From Acaudatibacter sp963835495 (GTDB lineage: Bacteria > Pseudomonadota > Alphaproteobacteria > Caulobacterales > Caulobacteraceae), in NCBI GenBank assembly GCA_963835495.1, contig CAWIFQ010000003.1:2364993-2428992 (forward strand): DNA of 64,000 bases, in the 5' to 3' direction. The position numbers and the translations under genes are program-made. This document shows, piece after piece, positions 25,150-34,916 of this stretch (its first letter is position 1; every line of letters starts with the position of its first letter). The notes under the pieces were generated by a model that saw only the letters and a program-made list of their open reading frames with translations, was not told the origin of the DNA and made no database searches.

Positions 25150-25890
25150 CTGGTCAGGCCAAGGCCGCCCCGCGGCCGCTTCGCGCTGGCAGCGGCCCCG
25201 GTGGCAATACGTTCGATCAGTCCGTCGCGGAAGTGAACAATAGTGCGGGCATAGGCCGCCATGTCGCGTTCATGGGTGACCATCAACACCGTCGTGCCGC
25301 TGGTCAAATTGAACTCGGTCAGCAACTCCATGATTTCCACCGACCGCTCGGTATCGAGGTTTCCGGTGGGCTCGTCGGCGAGCAGCACGTCTGGGCGGGT
25401 GACGATGGCGCGGGCGATGGCGACCCGTTGCTGTTCACCGCCCGACAGTTCACCGGGCGTGCGGCCCCAGCGGTCGACGAGGCCCACCTTCTCAAGGGCG
25501 GCCATGGCCGCTTCGCGGCGTTTGCGCTTGTTTTCTCCTCTATAGAGCAAAGGAAGCTCGACATTTTCCAGAGCGCTCGTGCGAGCAAGCAGATTGAAGC
25601 CCTGGAAGACGAAGCCGAGATAGCGCCTTCGGACCAGAGCGCGCTGGTCCCGGGACAAGGTCTCGACATGCACGCCCTTGAACAGAAACTGTCCTGCTGG
25701 TCGGCACGTCCAGGCAGCCGAGGATGTTCATCATCGTCGATTTACCGGAGCCCGATGGCCCCATGACGGCGACCAGATCGCCGGCGGCGATGTCCAGATC
25801 GATCCCCTTCAGCGCGCTGAAGGCAGTCGTCCCTGTACCGAAGACCTTGGTAATGCCGGAAAGGGAAATCAGGGGGTCTGGGCTCGCCAT
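25083..25890 (-). pseudogene. MacB-type ABC ATPase, split by a frameshift
   Basis: From ATG 25890 the frame gives LISLSGITKVFGTG, Walker A GPSGSGKSTMMN and ILGCLDVPTS. Then it shifts at about 25695: dropping one A restores GQFLFKGVHVETLSRDQRALVRRRYLGFVFQGFNLL. The second frame carries the signature LSGGEQQRVAIARAI, Walker B VLLADEPTGNLD and switch His VMVTHE. It ends after overlapping the permease start by 67 bp, perhaps after another indel. All catalytic motifs are intact in the restored protein, so a sequencing error is likely. Known role: cytosolic motor of the MacB-like exporter. Confidence 0.85.
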
Positions 25891-25897
25891 GCGTCGC

Positions 25898-27275
25898 CTA
25901 AGTCGCGCCGGGTTGACGGACGGCGCCCGGAGCGGCCTTGGCCGCGGCGGCGGAGAGTTGACCGGTGATGACCTTGGTTCCGGCCTGCAGTCCGGCGCCC
26001 GTCACCTCGGTGCGGCTGCCATCGGTATCGCCGATGGTCACCTGGGTCGCCCGCGGCTGACCTTCGGCGGTCGAGGACATAGACGGTCTGACGACTGCCC
26101 CGGCCAATCGCGACGTCACGCGTGGAGGCGCTACCGCGACCGGGGCGACGTTGTACGAGTACGCTGGTCACGCCGCCGCCCGGCGCTTTAGCGGCGCCGG
26201 CGGCGGTCGGCGTGAAACGCAAGGCGGCGTTCGGGACAAGAAGCACGCCCTGTCTTTGCATGGTGACGATCTCGGCCGTGGCGGTCATGCCCGGGCGCAG
26301 CGTAAGTTGGGCGTTATCGACCGCGAGGACGGCGGTGTAGGACACGACCGCGCCCGTGGCGGCCGTGCTCGCCGATGTCGACGCGGTTCCGGAATTGGCG
26401 CCCAGGTCGATGCGCCGGACGCTCGCGGGAAAGGTTTGTCCCGGGAACGCATCGACCTGAAATGTCGCGCTTTGCCCCTGTGCGACCTGGCCGACATCCG
26501 CCTCGTCGACCTTGGCCTCAAGCTGCATGACGCTCAGATCCTCGGCAATCTGGAACAGAACCGGTGCGTTAAGGGAGGCGGCAACGGTCTGGCCAGGCTC
26601 AACCTTGCGCGACAGGACCACGCCATTCACCGGCGAGACGATCGTCGCCTTGGAAAGCTGGGTGCGGTCGGATGAAAGCTGCGCGCGCGCCTGGGCCACA
26701 ACAGCCTGAGCGGTCCTGATTGAGGCGATCGCGCCCGCGTTTTGCGCGCGGGCGGTGTCAAGTTCCACCCCCGAGGGCACCTTGCCTTTGGAGAGGCGTG
26801 AAACCTCTTCGAAGCGCGCCAGGCTCGCCCGGGTCAATTGGGCGGCTGCTTCGGCCTGAACGACGCCCGCCTCCGCAGCGGCGAGGGCCGCTGCGCTCTT
26901 GGTGATGGCGTCCTGCAGTCGTGATGGATCGAGCCTTGCAAGCACCTGGCCCTTGCGAACGCGATCGTTGTTGTCGACCAGAACTTCGGTCACCAGACCG
27001 GATAGTTCGGAGCCGACATCCACCTGATTGGTCGGCTGCAGGTTACCGGTTGCGGAGATGGTGACCCGGAGATTGCCGCGCTCCACCGGCGCCGTCACAT
27101 AGTCCGGCTTGCTTCCGCCGTTGAGGACGAGGACCAAAGCCAGTCCAGCTAGGAGCAGCACCCCCAGCCCGACGGCGCCCCACTTGATGAGGCGCGCTCT
27201 TCGTGAGCGAGGCTTGACGCCAAGAAAAGCGTCCAGCTTCTTGTCCCCCGTAGCGGTGGAGTCAGGCTGCGTCAT
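25898..27275 (-). pseudogene. Periplasmic adaptor of the MacA/HlyD family, frameshifted near the end
   Basis: From ATG 27275 (MTQPDSTATGDKKL): TM at about 33-52, lipoyl/barrel-sandwich halves (RVTISATGNLQPTNQVDVGSELSGLV and PVNGVVLSRKVEPGQTV), alpha-helical hairpin 85-180, beta-barrel with KVDEADVGQV. At about 26073 one extra base shifts the frame; removing it gives QTVYVL then EGQPRATQVTIGDTDG..GLQAGTKVITGQL and a stop at 25898. Its start codon overlaps the previous gene's stop by one base (TGATG). The adaptor bridges the inner membrane transporter and the outer membrane factor. Confidence 0.87.
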
Positions 27276-28705
27276 CAGGGCCTCAGAGTGAAGGTGGAGG
27301 TGGTCACCGAGGCCGGCTCCGGGGCCGCCTGCCATCCCCCTCCCAGCGCCTTGTAGAGTTGCACCGCCGCGGTGGCTCGACTGGCCTTCGCGGTGGCGCT
27401 GGCGTCCTGAGTCGAAAGTAGGCTGCGCTCCGCTTCCAGCAAGGCGCGGAAGTCGATCAGGCCGGTTTGATATTGGCTACGCGCGTAAATGGCCGAGTTC
27501 CGCGCCGCCTCTTCTGCAATGCTTATTTCTACGGATCGGCGATCGGCGGCTGACACCGTGGCCAGCCCATTCTCCGCCTCCTCCAGCGCGATCAGAACCG
27601 TTTGACGGTAGTTGGCCAGGGCGGCGGCCGCAGCGGCGTTTTGTCCCTCGATCGCGGCGCGGATCCGGCCCCCGTTGAAGATCGGCATCATCAGGTTGGC
27701 AATCACGTTTCCGACCGATGTGTCCGCAAGCTGCTGAAAGGAGGCGCCCGATCCGCCGAAGGAGCCTGCAAGGTTGAGAGCCGGATAGAGTTGCGCCGTC
27801 TGGACCCCGATCCGAGCGGTTTCCGCGGCCAAGCCGCGCTCCGCGGCATCGACATCGGGACGTCCCTGGACGACGTCCATCGGAATAAGGGTGGCCGAGA
27901 TTAATGGCGCCGTTGGAATGTCGCTTGATGTCTGAACGAGTGCGGTCACCTCGCCGGGGGCTTCGCCGACAAGCACCGCAAGCCGGTTCACGGCCGCGAC
28001 GTAGTCACTCTCCAGAGTCGGGATGGTGGCGGCCGTCTGTGCGCGGAGCTGGCGCGCTTGTTCCAGGTCGAGCGCGCTGACGAGCCCCGCTTGCACCCGC
28101 CAGCCGACGATCTGAAGGGTCTCCTCCTCCGCCGCCAGATTCGTGCGCGCGATTCTAAGCCGCGTCTGCGCCAGCTGGGCCGCCACATAGTTGACCGCAA
28201 CCTCGCTGGCGATGCTCAGCTGGACGGCGTGTAGATTAGCCAACGCGACCTGGCTATCGGCCCGCGCTGCTTCCACTGACCGGCGCACGCCGCCGAACAG
28301 GTCCACTTCATAGGCGGCGTCAAATCCTGCCTGAAAAAGCGTCTTGTCGCCGCCACTCTGCCCAATGCTACGCGCGGCTGAGCCGCCGAAATCCAGTGAA
28401 GGCAGCTGACCACTACGAGCGCTCGCCAACGCGGCGCGTGCCTGACGTAGCCTCGAACCTGCGGCGTCAACGTCAAGATTTGCGTTGAGCGCCCGTTCAA
28501 TCAGCTGCGTGAGCACGGGGTCAGAAAACCCTTGCCACCATCGCCCCAAGTCGAGGGCGGTGGCTTGGTTTGAGGGCGAGGACGTGGCGTTGAACTGGTC
28601 CGGCACCTTCAGGGCCGCATGTGACGGCGGCCGATAGTTTGGCCCCACAACGCAGCCGGTCATGAATGTCAGTCCGATGAGGGCCATGACGTTGAGGCGG
28701 CGCAT
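27275..28705 (-). CDS. NodT/TolC-type outer membrane efflux lipoprotein
   Basis: 476 residues. Signal peptide with lipobox MTGC (Cys18) followed by VVGPNYRPP, the hallmark of NodT-family factors. Two TolC-like halves of about 200 residues follow, with long helices (LRQARAALASARSGQLPSLDF; LEEAENGLATVSAADRRS). It provides the outer membrane channel of the tripartite pump and is the first gene of the operon. A FixK/FNR-type box lies about 120 bp upstream. Confidence 0.93.
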   Translation of the reverse strand: MRRLNVMALIGLTFMTGCVVGPNYRPPSHAALKVPDQFNATSSPSNQATALDLGRWWQGFSDPVLTQLIERALNANLDVDAAGSRLRQARAALASARSGQLPSLDFGGSAARSIGQSGGDKTLFQAGFDAAYEVDLFGGVRRSVEAARADSQVALANLHAVQLSIASEVAVNYVAAQLAQTRLRIARTNLAAEEETLQIVGWRVQAGLVSALDLEQARQLRAQTAATIPTLESDYVAAVNRLAVLVGEAPGEVTALVQTSSDIPTAPLISATLIPMDVVQGRPDVDAAERGLAAETARIGVQTAQLYPALNLAGSFGGSGASFQQLADTSVGNVIANLMMPIFNGGRIRAAIEGQNAAAAAALANYRQTVLIALEEAENGLATVSAADRRSVEISIAEEAARNSAIYARSQYQTGLIDFRALLEAERSLLSTQDASATAKASRATAAVQLYKALGGGWQAAPEPASVTTSTFTLRP

Positions 28706-29519
28706 GGATCCCTTCCTGGCAGCGCGTTATCTGCGTTGAGTGATTCTGGAACACTCCCGATGCATTCCACTCTCCGCCTATCGTTGGGAGCCGATTGAAT
28801 GAAGCGTGAGCGCCTTCGGCGCATTGACCTCGATCAAGCTCTACTAGAGGCGGGGGGCCGAGGAGGCGTAGGAACTCGATCAAGAACGCGCTCCCTACTT
28901 CCTTGAGAAAATCGAGCCGCCCGACGCATCGATGAAGAAGCCAACGACCGAACCCAGGGTCGCCGCATTGATACCGATCAACCTTCAAGTTAGGGTCGGA
29001 GAAGGGCCCCCGCTCAGGCGGCCAGCTCGCCGGCCTGTCCGAGCGAGGCCCCGAGAGCCGCTGCGACGATCAGCTCGACAGCGGGTCAGCGCAAAGACCA
29101 ATGCGTCCCTCAGGCTGAGGATGGGCGAAACTGGTGAGTTGACCTTGGCCGGTGATCCGCGCGGCACGGCGCATGGGCTTGGGCGCCCTGCGATCCGTTT
29201 CGCATCGCCGTCCCCCCGGACAGTAACTGAGGGCAGCGCGACATTTGTTAGCTGAGCAACGCTAAGGCCGAACGGATCGCGAACGGCCTCGTGGCGCGTG
29301 GCTCAGGCGCTTCTGCGGATGTTCGCCGCCGCCACCTCGCGATAGACCGCTCCGCGCGCCAGTCCTTTGTCCGTCAACCCGTCCGGAATTCAATTTGTCC
29401 GGAAACTCAAGTCGGCCCTGACCGATCCGGACAAGCTTTACTGTGCCCGCGCCGTCATCCGTTCCGGACAACCAGCCTGGAAGCTGCCGTTGGGAATGAC
29501 CGGGTTGGGGGTGGGCTGC
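28706..29519. other. Long intergenic stretch upstream of the efflux operon
   Basis: No convincing gene on either strand. It holds a perfect TTGA-N6-TCAA site at 28824-28837, then about 680 bp of unrecognised sequence that is probably decayed coding DNA leading to the gene ghosts at 29.5-30.3 kb. Confidence 0.45.
28824..28837. promoter_or_regulatory. FixK/FNR-type box
   Basis: TTGACCTCGATCAA, exact TTGA-N6-TCAA, about 120 bp before the outer membrane factor gene. Suggests oxygen-responsive control of the efflux operon or of a lost gene on the other side. Confidence 0.45.
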
Positions 29520-29800
29520 CATTGGCGCGACAAATCGCGGCGGTTGCCGACGCCGCCCTCGTGGGTGCTGGCCAAACTGAGCGCGGTCTGAAGCGCGCGA
29601 TCGAAATCGCCTTCAACGGCCGCCCGCTCGATCCGTCGGCGCAGGAAATTCGCCCACCTGAACTGGCTATACGGCGTGCCGCTTTAGCGTAGCCGCCAGC
29701 GCGGCGCAGCTCGCCCGCCAAGCTTCGAGACGGGTCGTCCAGAACCTCGCTGACGCTCGATGGAATGGCGCTCGTCGCCCGGCGCTGACCCACCGGGTCG
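29520..29800 (-). pseudogene. Ghost of a ParB-like nuclease gene
   Basis: One frame reads GQRRATSAIPSSVSEVLDDP and SRSLAGELRRAGGYAKA; a second frame continues PYSQFRWANFLRRRIER, AAVEGDFDRALQTALSLAST. Both match the protein encoded at 50587-51202 (NELLDDPFRSLAGDLRRAGGY; YSEFRWADFLRRRIERAAVEDDFDRALETALSLAST). The N-terminal half is missing. Confidence 0.7.
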
Positions 29801-29933
29801 TTGTCCTTAGCCGCGCCGATCGCAGACCGCCCAGAACTCCCCCCACCGGAGCACGCTGAGATCGCGAGATTGCTGGCCTTGGATCTAACCGCGGCCACGG
29901 TCGCGCGCTCCGCTCGGCGCGGTCGCTCGCGCT

Positions 29934-30050
29934 GCGCCACTTTGATAGCGCCGTCCGTTGCAGAACGAGGGTGGCCGCCAGCGCGATGGCCGCCCCAACG
30001 TCAGTCGGCCAGTGCACGCCCAGGGCAGCCGGCACTGTCGACCACCGAGG
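29934..30050 (-). pseudogene. Ghost of a PAP2 phosphatase
   Basis: TVPAALGVHWPTDVGAAIALAATLVL matches the last PAP2 motif (S-R-x-x-x-G-x-H-x-x-x-D) and the helix after it, with Ser-Arg degraded. Nothing else of the enzyme is preserved nearby. Confidence 0.4.
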
Positions 30051-30192
30051 CCCGGAAATCCACCTGGTCGGCTCGAAAGCCTGCCGCGCCCAATGTCGCC
30101 CCTCCGGGCGTTGGCTGTTCGAAGATCCGCGATGAAAGCCACGTTGGGAGCCTAAGATGTGGAGGCCCTGGGCCTTTGGGACCATGGAGTAG

Positions 30193-30345
30193 CTACCGGT
30201 GCTTACCGATATGGATGTTGCCCAGTGAGCCAAGTATTCCGAAAGCTTGCAGCAACCAAAGAACGACGCCGATAATGACGATCGCGTTGAGGATGCCGTC
30301 GGGGGGCGGCCAAATTTCCCGGAATGAAACTACGTCGATGATGCG
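30193..30345 (-). pseudogene. Thivi_2564-like membrane protein, C-terminal part
   Basis: GILNAIVIIGVVLWLLQAFGILGSLGNIHIGKHR and stop match the second membrane helix and tail of Thivi_2564-type two-helix proteins. The expected first helix is absent upstream (the frame reads IIDVVSFREIWPPP), so the gene appears truncated. Confidence 0.45.
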
Positions 30346-30647
30346 TCGGCATGAACGGACGTCGGGGCAATGTCCGCCCAGGGTGGCAATGACCTCCGGA
30401 GCCACAATCTGGGCTGTCATAAGAGCTTTCAAGAGCCTAGCCAGTGAAAGGTGTCTAACCTGCCCCGCACGCGCATCGTAGCGAGTTATCGTGCCGCGAG
30501 TAGGCGATCGCGGTTGGAATAAGTCTCGGGTAGATCCCGCGGAACAAGCGGCCCAAAGCGGGGCCATTGCCGGCCTGGGCCGCCGGCCGAAATGCGCCAA
30601 TTGCAGACATTCGCGCATCACTCGGAAGCGGACGCTTGAGCCGGGGC
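30346..30647. repeat. Intergenic stretch with a dispersed repeat copy
   Basis: No gene supported. 30590-30636 (gccgaaatgcgcc..gcatcactcggaagcggac) is an inverted member of the dispersed repeat family. Confidence 0.35.
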
Positions 30648-32522
30648 TCACTGGCGAGGAACCGTCGGAATATCGACGAACGATGGCGACTTCTGCGTGC
30701 GGCGAACTTCAAGCGTCTCGGGTCCGGCGGCCGGAATGCGCTCAAGGTTGTCGGCGTCGGCGCCTGCAATCGCGAGCCTCAATCGTTCGCCTTTGCGCAC
30801 GACGACGGCGATCGGCGAGAGCGAAATCCTGATCTGCTCGGCGCGGCCAGAGGTCATCGGCAATTGGTCGGTGCTGAGGTAGCTGTGCAGGGGATCGGCG
30901 CCGACCGCCGCCTGCGAAAGCTTGCGGTCGGAGAGTCGAAGCACGCCCTCGGTCAAATAAACGACCCGCCCGTCCGTTAGGACATCCTCTAGGTAGACGA
31001 TCACCATCCCGTCCGGTCGGCTGCTAGCCAATGTCAGGTCGACCTCCGGGTCGCCGGCGATGACCAGGTCGCCCGTCAGCGGCGCGCTCGTGTAGCTGAG
31101 CAGCTTGCGGTCAGCCGCTGCACGATCTGGGTAGCCGGTCTGCGACAGATCGACCGGCGACTGATAGCGGCTCAGCGAGCCGCTCCCGGCGGTGAAGTCC
31201 ACGGCGTAGGTATCCGCGCCGTCCTCGCCCGGCGGCGTTAGGCTCAAACCCCTGCCGGCCTGTGCGTAGAAGCGCTGGGCAACCGCTTCGGGCGGCGGCC
31301 ACGCAGCGGACGTCCGCCAACCGCCTCCGTTCAGCACGTCGTAGCGCACGCTGCTTTGGGACGGCGCGTTGTCTGCCTTCAGGTAGCGGTCGAAGAAGTC
31401 GGCCATTGCGTCGATCTGCTGGGGATACGTCGGATCCACACTGGCCTTGGGCGGCCCGAAGGGATCCGTGCTCATGAAGCCGCCGTGCGAGATCGGGCCG
31501 ACCACCACCTGCTGGCTGTTCGAGAAGCCCGAGACACGCTGTAGAGCTTCGGCGGGCGAGGTCGCATCGAACCAGCCAACGGTCACGTACATCGGGATGT
31601 TGGATCGCTGCACTCCATCCCGGCGGGACAGCTCCGAGACCTGCGTCACCGTCTTGCCACTCGTGCAAAGCGTGCTGTCGCGCCAGGGGGCGTGTTGCGC
31701 GCAGGTGAAGACGTCGTAGTTGCGAGCATGCTCGGCGATGGCTGCCCGCAGCAGGGCGCCGTCGCGATCGGCGTCCGCGGGCAGAGGCCCTGCGACCAGC
31801 CAGCGGCAGACGCCGGTGCACGGAGGTTCGCCGCGGTTGAGCGCCCCTGTCTGCGTCCCCCATTTCCGCAGGAAGGTCTCGCTGAAGACGCCCCCCGGAT
31901 GGGTGGTTTGATAGAGGTCGGTGAAGTCGAAGCTCGGCGCGATCGCCCTCAGCGCTGGACGACCCAGCGACGCCATACTGACCGCGAGCATGCCGCGATA
32001 CGAGAAGCCGTAGGCGCCAACGCGGCCGTTCGACCACGACTGGCGCGCGGACCAGTCGATCACCTCGCCGAAATCCTGCACTTCCGGCTGGTCCAGCAGG
32101 ATTTCCTGGTGGCCGAACGATGCGCCGGTCCCGCGCGTATCCACGGCGACCACCGCATACCGTCTGCCGTTGAGGATGCCGATGTCGGGATCGTCGGGCA
32201 CGATGGTCACGCCAAGCTGCGTGAGCGCCTTCCCCAGGAAGGTGAGAGCCCCGCCGCGCCAGTAAGGTGTGCCATTAATCAGCGCCGGAACGCGCTCGCC
32301 TGGCCGAAGATCTGGAGGGAGCCAGACGGTGACGGCGATCCGGGTCCCGTCCTGCATCGTCACGTAGTTCGATGCGCCGCGCGGCCGACCGGCCGGCGTG
32401 AGCCCCTTGCCCGGATCGCGGTACAGCAGGCCCGCGATGACGATGAGCACCACAAGAAGAACGACGAGCCCAGCGGCCAAGCCGGCCGCGCCCAACAAAC
32501 CCCTCCTCAGCCACTTGCCCAT
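30648..32522 (-). CDS. CocE/NonD family serine hydrolase, membrane anchored
   Basis: 624 residues with one N-terminal membrane helix (about 10-33). The X-Pro dipeptidyl-peptidase/CocE domain follows: MQDGTRIAVTVWLPP, DTRGTGASFG, nucleophile S174 in YGFSYRGM, and further on GPISHGGFM with a likely His. The C-terminal third (about 430-620) is the jelly-roll XPDC domain (YTSAPLTGDLVIAGDPEVDL). Members cleave esters or amides such as acylated antibiotics or peptides. The active site would face the periplasm. The gene is monocistronic as far as visible. Confidence 0.9.
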   Translation of the reverse strand: MGKWLRRGLLGAAGLAAGLVVLLVVLIVIAGLLYRDPGKGLTPAGRPRGASNYVTMQDGTRIAVTVWLPPDLRPGERVPALINGTPYWRGGALTFLGKALTQLGVTIVPDDPDIGILNGRRYAVVAVDTRGTGASFGHQEILLDQPEVQDFGEVIDWSARQSWSNGRVGAYGFSYRGMLAVSMASLGRPALRAIAPSFDFTDLYQTTHPGGVFSETFLRKWGTQTGALNRGEPPCTGVCRWLVAGPLPADADRDGALLRAAIAEHARNYDVFTCAQHAPWRDSTLCTSGKTVTQVSELSRRDGVQRSNIPMYVTVGWFDATSPAEALQRVSGFSNSQQVVVGPISHGGFMSTDPFGPPKASVDPTYPQQIDAMADFFDRYLKADNAPSQSSVRYDVLNGGGWRTSAAWPPPEAVAQRFYAQAGRGLSLTPPGEDGADTYAVDFTAGSGSLSRYQSPVDLSQTGYPDRAAADRKLLSYTSAPLTGDLVIAGDPEVDLTLASSRPDGMVIVYLEDVLTDGRVVYLTEGVLRLSDRKLSQAAVGADPLHSYLSTDQLPMTSGRAEQIRISLSPIAVVVRKGERLRLAIAGADADNLERIPAAGPETLEVRRTQKSPSFVDIPTVPRQ

Positions 32523-32806
32523 GGCGCGCCCTCCTGCCTAGGGCTAGCAGGATCGTCCAGGCGCTCAAGTTACAACTGGGCAAGGCGCGTCGCCTCCGGC
32601 GTCGGCCTTGCGCCACTAGCCGACATTGGCTTCCTGCCCGAGAGCTGACATTGGCGTCCTTCTCAGAAGCGAACGTGAGGGCGGACCGATTGAGACCGAG
32701 GCTCTCGCGAGAGACGAGAGTAGCGCGGCCCCAGCCTCATGCCATCGCGGCCAACACGGCCGCTCGACGGATTGTGGTCCATTCGCCGAGGGCCGGAATC
32801 CGCTTC
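32523..32806. repeat. Intergenic stretch with repeat-like strings
   Basis: No gene is supported. gccgacattggcttcctgcccgaga and ctgacattggcgtccttctcagaagcg (about 32618-32668) form a near direct repeat; the second resembles the dispersed repeat family. Confidence 0.35.
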
Positions 32807-34543
32807 TCAATCGGCCGGGAGGTTCTCGTAGTAGGGTATCTGGATCTCCTTGGCGCCTTTCTCGGCCGTGCCCAGCATTGAGAGCGTGATCGGGTGGATG
32901 GCGTCCTGGTCGGTCATGATCTCGACGAAAGCCGGGCGGCCGCAAGAGAGAGCCCGGGCCATGGCCGGCGCGATGCCGTCGTACGTCGTCACCCGCTCGG
33001 AGACGCAGCCGAAGGCCGCGGCGATGTCGGCGTAGCACGTGCCGCCAAGCCTGGTGAGGACGTTGTAGTTCTGGCCGAACATGATCTGCTGGCCGTGCAG
33101 GCACATGCCCCAGGCCTGGTTGTTGAGCACGACGGTAACGATCGGCATGCCGTGCCGGACGATGGTGTCGAGCTCCTGGACATGGAAGCCCATCGAGCCG
33201 TCGCCGGTGACATGGACAACGCGGCGATTTGGGTGGGCGGCCTGGGCGCCGATGGCGTAGCCGAGACCCGTGCCAAGGCAGCCCAGGTAGCCGTGGGTGA
33301 GGACCCGGCCGGGGCCGCTGACAGTGATGGCGCCGGCCGCCCAGGAGGCCGCTTCGCCGCCGTCGAGCGTCCAGATCGCCTCCGAGCCAACCGCCTCAGC
33401 GACCGCGGCGGCGGCGTGATGCGGATGGATCCCGGCTAGGGTCTCCCGGTCGGGATAGGCGCCGGCCAGCAGGCGCCATGCGCCGGCGGCGCGGGCCGGC
33501 CAGTCGCCGTAGTCGGGAAATGCGCCATCCGCACCCGCCGCGAGGACGGCGTCCAGCGTCTCGGCCGGATCGGCGGCGATGGGGAGGTCGATGTCGCGCA
33601 GGCGGCCGATCTCGCCGGCGTCGGAGTGGACCTGAATGACCCGGGCCTCGTGCGGGACGACCGACCCCGAGCGGCCACCCAGCAGCAGGCCGAGCCGCGC
33701 GCCGAGCAGGATGATGAGATCGGGCCGGGGCAGCCCCAGCATCGGCAGGACCGCGAGATTAGCGGCGGCGCCGCCATCGAGCGGGTGGCCGGCCCCGAGG
33801 AGGCCCATCGCCTGGGTCTTGGCGAACACCGGAACCTTGGCGCGTCGGCGAAACGGACGAGCGCCTCGCCGGTCCGCTTCGAGACCGCCTCGAAGCCGGC
33901 GATCACGACCGGACGGCGCGCCGCGGCGAGCAGCTCGAGGAAGCGGCGCGCCTCGCGCGGCGACGGCGACGGAGATGGGCCGCGTCGCAAGGCCGCAAGG
34001 GGCGGTCGCCTGCGAGGCCCGGACGCTGGCGTGCAGCACATCGATCGGGACCTCCAGCACCACGGGCCCCTTGCGGCCGGTCATCGCCTTGCGGATCGCC
34101 ATGGCGGTGAGGTCGGGGATGCGCTCGGTGACCGGCACGCTGATCGCCCACTTCGCGAGTGGACGGGCGGCGGCCACCTGGTCGATGCCGCCCTGCAGCG
34201 GATTGGTCTCGATCTCGCGCAGAGGCGCCGCGCCGATGATGAACAGCACCGGCGACGAATTGAGCGAGGCGTTGGCGATGGCGGTGAGCGCGTTGGTGAA
34301 GCCGGGTCCGGCAGTGATGGCGCAGACGCCGAGCCCGGCGGTGACGCGGGCGTAAGCGTCGGCGGCGTGCCCGGCGGCGGCCTCATGGCGGAAATCCATG
34401 AGATCGATGTCCGCCTCGACGCAGCCCTTGAAGAAACCGTCGAGGTGACCGCCGTGGAGCGCGAAGACGCGTTTCACGCCGGCCGCCGCGAGGGTGTTGG
34501 CGAGCAGTTCGCCGCCTGTCAGGCGCTTGTCTTCCTGGGTCAT
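32807..34543 (-). CDS. Thiamine-diphosphate enzyme, acetolactate-synthase / 2-hydroxyacyl-CoA-lyase-like
   Basis: 578 codons. N-terminal Pyr domain: FALHGGHLDGFF, catalytic Glu in DFRHEAAAGHAADAYAR, AGPGFTNALTAIANA. C-terminal PP domain: GDGSMGFHVQELDTIVRHGMPIV..NNQAWGM, the ThDP/Mg motif. Between about 33840 and 33975 the frame is displaced: the alternative frame restores REARRFLELLAAARRPVVIAGFEAVSKRTGEALVRFADA, so two compensating indels are present. Known activities are carboligation or cleavage of 2-hydroxyacyl-CoA. In this operon a CoA-linked C-C cleavage fits. Last gene of the operon, 22 bp after the ferredoxin. Confidence 0.83.
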   Translation of the reverse strand: MTQEDKRLTGGELLANTLAAAGVKRVFALHGGHLDGFFKGCVEADIDLMDFRHEAAAGHAADAYARVTAGLGVCAITAGPGFTNALTAIANASLNSSPVLFIIGAAPLREIETNPLQGGIDQVAAARPLAKWAISVPVTERIPDLTAMAIRKAMTGRKGPVVLEVPIDVLHASVRASQATAPCGLATRPISVAVAARGAPLPRAARRGAPSGRDRRLRGGLEADRRGARPFRRRAKVPVFAKTQAMGLLGAGHPLDGGAAANLAVLPMLGLPRPDLIILLGARLGLLLGGRSGSVVPHEARVIQVHSDAGEIGRLRDIDLPIAADPAETLDAVLAAGADGAFPDYGDWPARAAGAWRLLAGAYPDRETLAGIHPHHAAAAVAEAVGSEAIWTLDGGEAASWAAGAITVSGPGRVLTHGYLGCLGTGLGYAIGAQAAHPNRRVVHVTGDGSMGFHVQELDTIVRHGMPIVTVVLNNQAWGMCLHGQQIMFGQNYNVLTRLGGTCYADIAAAFGCVSERVTTYDGIAPAMARALSCGRPAFVEIMTDQDAIHPITLSMLGTAEKGAKEIQIPYYENLPAD

Positions 34544-34565
34544 GATCGAGCCGCCTCCTAGCGGG

Positions 34566-34904
34566 TCAGAACTGTCTCGGGGCCGAGAATGGGCCGATGC
34601 GCTGTTGTTCGTAGAAGCCGGCGAAGTCGTACGGCTCGGTGGCGTAGACGCCCTGCCCGGCGCAAACGGCGTAGCAGTTGTTGCAGCTCATGCAGCCGGT
34701 GACGTCGGCCTTGAGGCGGACCTTCAGGTTGTCCTTCGGCCCGAAAAGCTCGAGCAGATTCGCCGGGCAGACGACGACGCAGAGGCGGCAGCCGTCGCAC
34801 TTGTCGAGGTCGATGGTGACCTGGCGGTAGAGCGCCTGCGCGGGATCGTCCCAGATCGGCAGGTGGTCGCGGGCGACGCGGGCCTTCTCGATGACGACGG
34901 TCAT
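34566..34904 (-). CDS. 2x[4Fe-4S] ferredoxin-like protein
   Basis: 112 residues with two cluster motifs: CDGCRLCVVVCP (about 36-47) and CMSCNNCYAVC (about 72-82). It is a small soluble electron carrier. The genes on each side (nitroreductase 12 bp away, ThDP enzyme 22 bp away) suggest it carries electrons to or from the flavoprotein or the acyl-CoA dehydrogenase. Confidence 0.9.
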   Translation of the reverse strand: MTVVIEKARVARDHLPIWDDPAQALYRQVTIDLDKCDGCRLCVVVCPANLLELFGPKDNLKVRLKADVTGCMSCNNCYAVCAGQGVYATEPYDFAGFYEQQRIGPFSAPRQF

Positions 34905-34916
34905 GGGCGCTTCTCC

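Noticed and set aside
28521..28988. 155-codon minus-strand frame overlapping the start of the outer membrane factor gene
   Set aside because: No similarity and it covers the lipobox region of the real gene in another frame.
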